Of a DNA stretch of 16,411 nt, positions 9,065-16,411 are shown piece by piece; position 1 is the first letter of the stretch, and each line of letters opens with the position of its first letter. The stretch lies in the NCBI RefSeq assembly GCF_000524195.1, contig NW_020170441.1, forward strand, positions 322,906-339,316, given 5' to 3'. The position numbers and the translations under genes were made by a program. The notes below the pieces were generated by a model, which worked only from the letters and a program-made list of their open reading frames with translations, was not told the origin of the DNA and made no database searches. The stretch comes from Echinococcus granulosus (Eukaryota; Platyhelminthes; Cestoda; Cyclophyllidea; Taeniidae).

Positions 9065-11267
9065 CTAGAGATAAAAATTAGATTATAGGATAAGGAAATA
9101 AAGGGACAGAAATGCCCATGCCCTTCAAACTTATGCCGGAAAAAATTGTCATAGTGTAAAATAAACATGAATTCATAGAGAAGTCACACACCAAATTTTT
9201 AATCATATAATATTTAAATTACTACTCAAAGTTGAAGAATCAAGTTTGGAAGTGAACTCCTTAGTCAGCAAGGAATTAGCGGTCAAAGCGCTAAACGACA
9301 AAAAAACTTGCTAAATTGGATGCAAGACTTTTTTTCTGGAAATACCTCATGCTTCGATCGCCAAAAATGGTTTTCCGTCAACGCGAACCCTCAAAGAGCT
9401 ATTTGGATTAATGTGACTTCTGAGGATTAACATAAGGGTCTTAACGGATAATCTAAAAGATTTTCCTCAAAACAACACAATTTAGAGCCAAACTACTTAA
9501 ATAGAACTACTTTTAGAACCAATTTCCTTATAAATTCGCCTACACCTCATTAGGATTCGCTGGAAAGTAGCAGGTATTCTGTGTACCGTTTTGGGTTGAT
9601 AACTGACGAAAATATCAAAGGAAAATAGCTCCCAAATGAAACCAAAATCGGTAGTTACATGGCACACTGGCTGAGTTTACAATTAAAATAGCCGTTAGAC
9701 TGGAATATATAACTGGACTATCGGTACTTGCACCAAAACTGGGCCCAGAGGTGTAATTCACTTATTCAGACTTCTTTATTCCTCCCTTGGGCCTAGTCGC
9801 AGACAGAGAAACAAACAGAATTCCCGTTATTAGCAGGCTAAGGGAAATTAGAGCGACATTCAACGATGGCACAAACAGAATGCCTTCTTAAAAATAAGCT
9901 CGTTTTTAAGAGCACTAGCAAAATAGTAGGGTATTGGAGGAGGAAGTCCTATCACATTTGCAAGAAGCTGATACAAAAGCCGAAACTGGAATTACAAGGC
10001 AGTACAGGCGGTATCCCACGCGTTTTAACTCAAGCTGGAAGGCACGTCACACTTCTAAGATGCATATAAGAGCCATTGGACAGATAAATATAAAAATTAT
10101 TAACCTTATAAATAAAATGCACTAACGCGGATTTCATTGCATAAATTCTTACTAGTTAAAAGTATCTGCGATTGAAACCAATCAAGAAATCTCCCACATA
10201 AATGCATTCGTCAGGAACAAGTTTATTGAACATATCTAACAGGCTTGCCGCGACTTTCCTTTCCAAGCTTGGCATCGCTATGCAGTAGTTAATGATAAAT
10301 AGTTACAACAAATTGTATAGCAAACGGATTGGTGGGTTTTGGGGCGATAAAGTACACGCGTCAGTTTGCAAATTACTTATACCACCCATTTGGCATGTTA
10401 TATACAAATCCCACAAAATTCATGCCAATTGGTGTTATAATAGAACCGTAAGGCGCCCGGTTGGGAGGGTAATTGATTGCCCTCTCAGACCCCGGTGGCG
10501 AAAGTGTGATTCACTTTCAAGTAGATGGGAAAAGAAATCTTCAAAGCTAACTTACAATAACAGCCCAAAATCAGATCTCAAATAAGTTAAACAGTAGTCA
10601 TTATCATCAATAAATGAAGGCAGAAATGTGAATTCGGGCCAAAATGGCCCCCAAGTAGAGTCGTTTTTTTTAACAGATCACCAAGCAATCATTTGAGGCA
10701 CAATTAATTTCGAAGACCACAATAAGTGACACGACGCGCCTCTGAGGAAAAAGACTGCAGAGATAATGATGGTAACTGAAAGTTCTCAAAAATCGACGAG
10801 AAATAAATGATGGAAATTCTTAATCAGTTTGTGAAAATTAATACGGAGAAAGGATGACAAGGACTCTTTGTCACTTCAACTTCATTTGGAAGCATCTTTC
10901 TTAAAATAGCGTATCTTAATATTAACGCACAGCCAAGTGGTTAGGATTTTGCATCAATCTTCGTAGGTAAGCAACTGTCCGATATAGGCGCTTCTAAGCG
11001 TGACCAACCGCTCTAGGACATAGTCTTTTCCCTGTTTTTAATTAGTTCTGCATTTTAAAGAGGGTAAAAAATGGAAAATAGTTGATGCCCCACCATGAGA
11101 AACTTCCAGAACAATCTTGCTTTATTAAGCGTCTTCGCTTTCATGCTTCCTTCTCCCTTATGGCCTTGTTCTTTGCTTTTGTTCCATCATGCTTCGCTAC
11201 TCCCCTGTAAGATTTTTATGGATCAATTGTCGAAATGAATTCACAAGTGCTCTCCTCAACCTTGCAG

Positions 11268-11353
11268 AGATTGCGTCTTCACCAGGAAGCATCCACTACA
11301 CACGACGATTCAATAGTTGCGATTCTATTCTCGCAAACACGGTCGAATGCCAG
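11268..11353 (+). CDS. Weak plus-strand exon candidate inside the large intron
   Basis: The segment lies behind CTCTCCTCAACCTTGCAG, a good acceptor, and a pyrimidine-rich region from 11111 to 11209. It ends at TGCCAG/GTGTTT, a good donor. The 86 bases are open in a frame giving IASSPGSIHYTRRFNSCDSI and on. It starts with two bases and ends in phase 0. No family is recognised, and no plus-strand partner exon was found, apart from the doubtful open frame at 13965-14170. Confidence 0.15.
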
Positions 11354-11892
11354 GTGTTTTCCAACCCATCCCTTCGATTCGTTAAAGTAATTTTATCATC
11401 CCCAGTAGTAGCAAGATCTATTATAAAGTAAACGTAATGTTTAAATGAGACATAAAATCCATTAGCGTGAGTCCGAAAATATCTGGCTGATAGGGACTTA
11501 GCCCGCCTATAAACCTCCTCCAAATAAAAGGCACCGACAAAAGATCTTAAATTAACGTAATGGTCACTGCCGTCAATCCCAACTTAGTAGAAATTCATAA
11601 AAAACTAGTATATCTCTTTAATGGGTACAAAAACTTCAGTCCACATCTATAAATTTTATGAATATAAGCCGTCTAGCGCAATCTTTACAACTCAAAAATT
11701 TGGAAGTTACCACGGTGACAAACAAATGAAGATGAAATAAAGGCACGATAGGAGTGGGCTTGATGGTGGACGCCAACCTTACAACTAACGAGGGCAGATT
11801 TATAGGTGTTTGATTACTTTTTAAAAGTCAGTAATACGTCAAGAATCATACATATTGCTTCAGGCTACTTTTAAAGGAAACGGGGCACAAAC

Positions 11893-11916
11893 CTCAGTAA
11901 ATTCACTACCAAATGC
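11893..11916 (-). CDS. Candidate 24-base microexon within the intron between exons C and D
   Basis: An almost ideal acceptor (TTTTTGTCTTCTCTAG) is followed 24 bases later by the donor GAG/GTTTGT. The segment encodes eight residues (AFGSEFTE) in phase 0, and both neighbouring exons are in phase 0, so inclusion would keep the frame. Inclusion would separate FKRFTK from the Val of exon D, breaking the nibrin-like motif, so it would be an optional exon at most. Confidence 0.2.
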
Positions 11917-12051
11917 CTAGAGAAGACAAAAATTTATTAAGTTAAATTCTCACATTTAAATATTTCAATAATTTCCATCTACTAAAATGTTATCTTTTCT
12001 AAACTAATTCCATCGATTGTGTGATTACGGTGAACAAACAAACCAACAAAA

Positions 12052-12132
12052 TCAACCTTTGGCCGTAACAAATTGCTGTTGATTTCGAAGGAAACTAACG
12101 CAATCACTGCCTTTCAGAATCTTACCTAGAAC
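12052..12132 (-). CDS. Candidate alternative terminal exon after exon C
   Basis: A 53-base intron after exon C could end at GTCTTCAAG. The next 26 codons, in phase, read VLGKILKGSDCVSFL and on to a TGA at 12052-12054. The result also gives FKRFTK-V followed by a GSD motif, as in nibrin (GGSD), but would end the protein 26 residues later without the acidic tail. It contains a GTAAGA that could itself be a donor. It competes with exon D, and I favour exon D because of its far better acceptor. Confidence 0.18.
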   Translation of the reverse strand, partial: VLGKILKGSDCVSFLRNQQQFVTAKG

Positions 12133-12185
12133 CTTGAAGACGACCATCGACATATTTACAAACTTAGACAATAAAACCAAATTAC

Positions 12186-12320
12186 CTTGGTGAACCGCTT
12201 GAAATCGACAGGTGGAGGTTCAGTCCTGGGTCTTGCCAATTTTCTTGGCAAAACAGCATCATTTACCAACACACAAACCTTGGTCTTCACATTGACATCG
12301 TCATCATCGGCGGAACTGAG
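12186..12320 (-). CDS. Exon C of the spliced gene: MRE11-binding-like segment (LPRKL...FKRFTK)
   Basis: This exon is exactly 45 codons, phase 0 at both ends, between acceptor CATTTTAG and donor ACCAAG/GTAATT, both good. The peptide begins acidic (LSSADDDDVNVK), continues with LVNDAVLPRKL, and ends PPPVDFKRFTK. Human nibrin, from memory, has an acidic segment with DVNV, later LPKKL, and then NFKKFKKV in its C-terminal MRE11-binding region. The order and chemistry agree, but the linker between LPRKL and FKRF is much shorter here. The exon reads in phase from exon B and into exon D, whose first residue is Val, as in the nibrin motif. An unspliced reading stops 13 codons past the donor. It is the exon that best supports a nibrin identity, which is still only tentative. 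Confidence 0.5.
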
Positions 12321-13944
12321 CTAAAATGCAGAGTAAAATTTGTCCTCCTATGAAAGCGAGAGAGGACAGTTCGGCGAATGTATCGCCAGACAAATAGGGC
12401 ATAGAAATATCAAAGCTGGCTAGCCGGTACATCCCCTAAGACCTTTAGGATTCTTTAGCGCAAAGCATACAACGCAGTCCCTGCAAACTGAAATAACACG
12501 GAAAGCAATTTCATGTCAGCAAGATCATATGCCTTACTAATGCTCATAAGATTACAAATCAACATTCAATGTATTAAGGGTCTGTTAAGTGGGAAATCCA
12601 ACCAACTCATAAAATTATGCACGCCGACCAAAACGGTAGTCATAAAGGAAGCACAAAGGTCTTTTAACAAAATAGCCACCCTCATTAAGTATGAAACGAA
12701 ATTCTGTAGTTCGTTTAAATACAAAATAGATAATAACAATTTTAGTGATGGTTTTTAGATTTGATTATAAAAAGGAAATTTTTCGGAATTAGTTATGCCC
12801 AGAACAAATTTTTTAATGGAGAATAAACTTCAGTGTGTAAGTACCATAGCTATCTTTATTAGTGTGACTCAACAACCAAGAAATATGTGGGATGAAGTGG
12901 GCATGCGCGGAAATGGCGCCACACTATTCCACTAATACGCATACAGTGGTAATTAAGCGCTACACACAATAAAGCGGGTCTGGAAAACACAGGCACATCA
13001 CATCATCTTCCCAAACAAACGCGATCTTCCTCACCTTTAGCTTTAATTACGATGCGAGTTCATCCAAAAAACACGAGAATTTAAAAAACCGAACCTGACC
13101 CCGGTAAAGTGAGTAAATTTTGAAATAAGGTAAGAAAAGTTGCTAACAACTCCTATCATGTAAGGGGAAAATGATGGAGTGATGTTTGTGGCCATGGAGG
13201 CAATGACAACTTGAACTACACAATTTTGACATACGAAATTACAAAGGGATCGCCTACTGCTTACTCGGCAGTCCAAGGAATAAAAAGAACTTGGTTTCAA
13301 ATTTCTTGCTAGGTCATTCAAACTGCACTTGGGATAGCAGGATCAATGTATAACAAGGATGGGCAAGTTGCCCAGCTTCCTCGAAATTAGACTGATAAGG
13401 CAGAAGAGAATTTAACTGACCTACAAAGCAGATGAAGGCCGTCTTAAACGCTACCTCGGAGTATCTTATTATCACATGTAGAAGTCGCTTAAACGGCTTC
13501 AGTTAAACAAGATGGAAACCTGGCGAAGAACCTATGCAAGAAAACCCTTTTCTATCTAGATTTAAATGTAATTTTATGGACGACCTGTAGTTTTTACACA
13601 AGCAGCCGATCGTATGTAAACAAAACAGTGGAATGAATAAGCACAACTCGAATCCACGAACAATGAAGACTAATGATTTTATAGAAAAAGAAAAATAATA
13701 CTCCACTGAATCGAAACTGAATCAAGTTACAACAAGAGAACGAACCTGTTGATGCTGCCTAATCAACGTACATCTAATAGATTAAATAAAACCATCAATC
13801 CATATTATCTTATGTTAGCAACGAAAAGAAAAACATTTGTATCGTTCTCGCTCCCACTTGCTATCTGGAAGGCAGTAGTGAATACTGGTTATCCAAACTT
13901 TAGTGGTCAGCCGATTTCACAGTATCAAAGAGTACTCGACAGAC
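12321..13944 (-). other. Intron (B to C) of the spliced gene model
   Basis: 1624 bases of AT-rich DNA between the GTCTGT donor and CATTTTAG acceptor. No further exon, repeat or RNA gene recognised; the open frames inside are of random length. Confidence 0.35.
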
Positions 13945-14090
13945 CTTTTTGTTTTTTTCTTTAGATAAAAAGCCATCGGTAGGGGACGATCGGGAAGGAC
14001 TGCGAATATCCGGAGCTAGATTCTCCCTTTCTTGTGTTGTGGAGTCCAGTAAAGTGTCGGGGTTCTTAGGAGTCGGTGCAAGCACTGGAT
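13945..14090 (-). CDS. Exon B of the spliced gene: Pro/Ser/Asp-rich disordered segment
   Basis: The acceptor is good: a likely branch point TTACTGAT, then CTCTCACCCAATTCATCACCAG-type pyrimidine-rich sequence. The exon begins with two bases that complete the Asp codon opened by exon A, then runs 48 codons to AAAAAG before GTCTGT, ending in phase 0. The peptide PVLAPTPKNPDTLL...DIRSPSRSSPTDGFL has several SP/TP sites typical of phosphorylated disordered linkers in DNA-repair proteins. The donor GTCTGT is weak. If it is unused, the frame continues 14 codons (VCRVLFDTVKSADH) to a stop at 13900-13902, giving an alternative C-terminus. The plus strand is also open across this exon behind a long T-rich acceptor, so strand assignment rests on the phase match with exons A and C. 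Confidence 0.45.
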
Positions 14091-15292
14091 CTGGTGATGA
14101 ATTGGGTGAGAGATCAGTAAGGAATATCATCAAACGTCTCGATAATGTGGAAATACCTCTCAATGACTAGTTAAGCGGGAGTATTGACAAGTGGATAGCG
14201 GCAACCCTGAAGCATTCACCAAATTATAAATCTGGTAACAAGCAAGTATTCAATTGATAAATCACGACAAAGCCGTAAGAACATGTGATTAGCTCTCAGT
14301 ATCACTATTCTAATAGGTCTAAATCCTGAGTACAGTGATTCGATAATCAGCAAACGGCCTTTACTGAAATAAAACTTTAGGAGGCAATTATTTTGACAAG
14401 GACTTCCATCGTGAATCCGACTTCCAAGGTCAAAACGTATTCCTACTGCTTATGAGGAAATAGTACATTGCCAGCGACAAACGATCTACTTACGAACTGA
14501 GAGAAACTTGTTGGCTTTCGTCAACTCAATGCACAGGATCAGAGAAAAACACAAGCACAATTTCAGAAAACAATTTGTTTCATAATACAAATCAAAAAGA
14601 AGCCAAGTCAGGGGAAAATTGATTCAGTAGAGTACATGTAAGAGCTTATGGCCTCGGCCATTTAAAATCTTAAGTACACTAAGGCCGAAAAAACTTCCTA
14701 ACTTTAATATCAATTCCAAATTCGGTTAGTCAAACGAATTAGCGAAGCATTGATTTCATGGAAGTCTAAAATTACCCTCCCATTCGACTTCACTTCAAAA
14801 TTAGTATGTTAGAATTTAAGGAAAAGTACGATAATCCGAACTTGTCATTACAAAGGTTCAACATTAAAATGAAGCTAGTAGCAACAAACTACTGGCACAA
14901 GAACATGAATGTACAGGTGTGTATGCATTGAGAGCCTTATCGCTAAATGCAAAGGAAAATAAAAAATTAGAACAATTACAGGAGGCGCCAATTTACAAAA
15001 AAAAATTCGTAAACGCGAAATATAAGCTTGCTATTCAAGCACTTGGTGAACCCAAAACCGACAAATTGGCAATGAGCACACAAACTGGGAGAAAAGTGAA
15101 GTCCTCGGAATATGTAGGTACTTAAGCCAAACGATTTACATACATCTAAAGCCTTTGGTTGGATTGCAGTTTGTATTCTAATTTACTGAGACAATGCATT
15201 TATTTGCAGGAATTTCTTAAACACCGAAAAACATAATGCCGAAAATTCGACAAACAAGTTATGTCGAAATTTAAACATTCACCGAAACGTAC
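14091..15292 (-). other. Intron (A to B) of the spliced gene model
   Basis: 1202 bases between the GTACGT donor and the CACCAG acceptor. It contains an 85-codon lysine-rich plus-strand open stretch near 14868-15125, of a length expected by chance in DNA this rich in A. Nothing else is seen. Confidence 0.35.
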
Positions 15293-15572
15293 CACACGAT
15301 TTTTGAGTTGCATCATTTTCATCGTTTGAATTTCGACCTGATGCTTGATAAGAGGACAGCATCCTTTTTTTCCTCAAAGCTGAAGAAAGAGATGGCATCG
15401 AACCGAAGGCTTCCAGCACTGGATCATCTTTGCCCAACTCATCTTCAGTAGCTACGAGAATGTTTTCATAAAATGGAAAACTATGAAGCATACAAAATGA
15501 GTGAAAAGCAGAATACTTCGAAGCTTCCACGGTGGGATGAAAGGCCTCCGTGTTGCCAATGCAGCATCTGGA
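15293..15572 (-). CDS. Exon A of a spliced, possibly nibrin-like gene
   Basis: This is an open stretch of 93 codons plus one base. It is preceded by a pyrimidine-rich tract ending CTAATAG (an in-frame stop, so the exon cannot extend upstream in this frame) and followed by a strong donor, G then GTACGT. The peptide is hydrophobic and aromatic at first (SAFHSFCMLHSFPFYENILV), then acidic, serine-rich and polar (TEDELGKDDPV, later SGRNSNDENDATQ), like the linker that follows the BRCT domains in nibrin. It ends one base into a codon, which exon B completes as GAT (Asp). Another acceptor (CAG five bases downstream, or GGAAG near 15531) could define the 5' edge. No complete FHA or BRCT domain is seen here. 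Its coding nature is likely; its function is inferred only from the joined model. Confidence 0.5.
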
Positions 15573-15827
15573 CTATTAGAAATAAAAACGCTGTAATAAC
15601 AGCCTCGACTAAAACATCTTTTGAATTGAAAATGAAAAAGGCGGTTTAGAAGAAAGGGCTGCAGCCTCAATTTGCACCAACTGAATAAGTTTACAAATCG
15701 GAAAGTGAGCTCTTACTCTAATTTCATATCAAGTAGTACACACGTCTTTTAGACGTCAAAATGCCGTAAATAAGGGACCTGTGAATGAGTGTTGAAATGA
15801 GGAGGATTTTTTTAACGAATTGATACT

Positions 15828-15865
15828 ATAAAGTGTGAGGTAATATAATAAACTGTGAGGTAACA
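15828..15865. repeat. Imperfect 20-base tandem duplication
   Basis: ATAAAGTGTGAGGTAATA is repeated 20 bases later as ATAAACTGTGAGGTAACA, with two mismatches in 18. It lies in AT-rich DNA upstream of exon A and is probably replication slippage. Confidence 0.7.
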
Positions 15866-15963
15866 CTAAGTTTGATGGTTCTGCGTAGTGATAATACAAA
15901 AAATAGTGTCAATTAAAAAGCAGAAAACCTCCTAAAATGTAATTTGCGGGTTAAACTAATTAC

Positions 15964-16013
15964 CACTGTCATCTATCAACTTCTTCCAACGAGACATAGA
16001 ACAGTAGCAACGC
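15964..16013 (-). CDS. Weak candidate upstream exon of the spliced gene
   Basis: A T-rich tract with a possible branch point (GGCTGAT) ends ACAAG, and a 50-base segment follows, closed by donor GTG/GTAATT. One frame is open with one base before and one after 16 codons (RCYCSMSRWKKLIDDS). It could join exon A in phase through an alternative acceptor at about 15531. An internal ATG gives MSRWKKL, slightly like the nibrin N-terminus MWKLL, but there is no room in the window for the FHA and BRCT domains between it and exon A. It is short enough to be chance. Confidence 0.2.
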
Positions 16014-16411
16014 CTTGTCACCAGAAGGAAAAAAAATCAGCCCTTGCCAATTCCGCTTCCATCTCCCCCTTACTTCCCAACTGTCTACGCCATTTCACAT
16101 GTGGTCGGGATATTTATGCTGCCAGGGGAAGGTGATTAACATTCGGAGGAGTATCAGGAGAGTACGGAGGATGAGGGCAGGTAAACAAACTCATTATTTG
16201 GCCAAAATAAGATCAAGTTCTGCGAATGCGCTTACTTTCGTACTGATTTAATACGCTCAAATTCCCGGTGACTATATCTATGTCAGCGAAATTGAAATAA
16301 AAGTTTATAATGCGGCGTCTGGCCCTGAGGGGTAAATTTCAATCACAAGCCACCCAGACAAAAATATAAAACCTCCACGAGAACACAGGTATTTGAAACA
16401 TCGTCTGACCA

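Larger units (their letters stand above)
9065..12185 (-). other. Large intron (C to D) of the spliced gene model
   Basis: A GTAATT donor and TTTTTATCTCTAG acceptor bound 3121 bases of non-coding DNA. Within it are the 24-base microexon candidate, an alternative terminal exon and a plus-strand pyrimidine-rich region with one exon candidate. Nothing else is recognised. Confidence 0.35.

Noticed and set aside
13043..13321. 92-codon minus-strand ORF in the B to C intron
   Set aside because: Composition is that of translated AT-rich DNA (many F, S, N, C), with no paired splice edges in phase and no family resemblance.
14868..15125. 85-codon plus-strand open stretch rich in Lys and Gln
   Set aside because: No ATG near its start, no strong splice edges, and a length expected by chance several times in a window of this size and composition.
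15950..16020. MSRWKKL as the true N-terminus of a nibrin protein
   Set aside because: The resemblance to MWKLL is short, and fewer than 400 bases separate it from exon A, too few for the FHA and BRCT domains.
1..16411. tRNA, rRNA, transposase, reverse transcriptase, CRISPR array or viral genes
   Set aside because: I looked for T-loop (GGTTCRA) pairs, long terminal or inverted repeats, RT and transposase motifs and regular spaced repeats, and saw none that held up. Diverged mobile-element remnants cannot be excluded without a search.

Overview
The window looks like nuclear DNA of an animal, probably an invertebrate. It holds one long, certain coding gene, an intronless BTB-BACK-kelch protein of the KLHL10 type. 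It also holds several exon-sized coding stretches flanked by eukaryotic GT/AG splice signals, all within AT-rich non-coding DNA. There is no operon packing, no ribosome-binding sites and no bacterial gene content. A flatworm would fit (few visible repeats, an intronless kelch gene, introns from about 0.1 to 3 kb), but the sequence alone does not settle the lineage.

Layout. 1-2994 has nothing I can support. 2995-3218 (-) is a weak exon candidate. 3533-5380 (-) is the KLHL10-like gene, with a short GC-richer upstream region at 5381-5600 holding an E-box and a GC-box. 5700-8650 has no supported gene. From 8653 to 15572 on the minus strand I assemble a five-exon gene model by hand, in transcription order 15572-15293, 14090-13945, 12320-12186, 9064-8868 and 8743-8653. 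Every junction keeps the reading frame and every acceptor is AG and every donor GT. The model gives a 282-residue C-terminal part of a protein; the 5' end is probably beyond the right edge. Its third and fourth exons meet in a short basic segment (LPRKL, then FKRFTK followed by V) that resembles the MRE11-binding region of nibrin (NBS1). The last exons carry an acidic stretch ending in LF, as nibrin tails do. This identity is tentative.

How they relate. Both genes lie on the minus strand with the repair-like gene upstream of the kelch gene; about 3.3 kb separates the end of one from the start of the other. Nothing suggests co-transcription. KLHL10 proteins are CUL3 ubiquitin-ligase adaptors known in mammals for spermatid development; nibrin is the regulatory subunit of the MRE11-RAD50-NBS1 DNA-break complex. 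No transposon, rRNA, tRNA or CRISPR was recognised. Several alternative exons, including a 24-base microexon, are given with low confidence.
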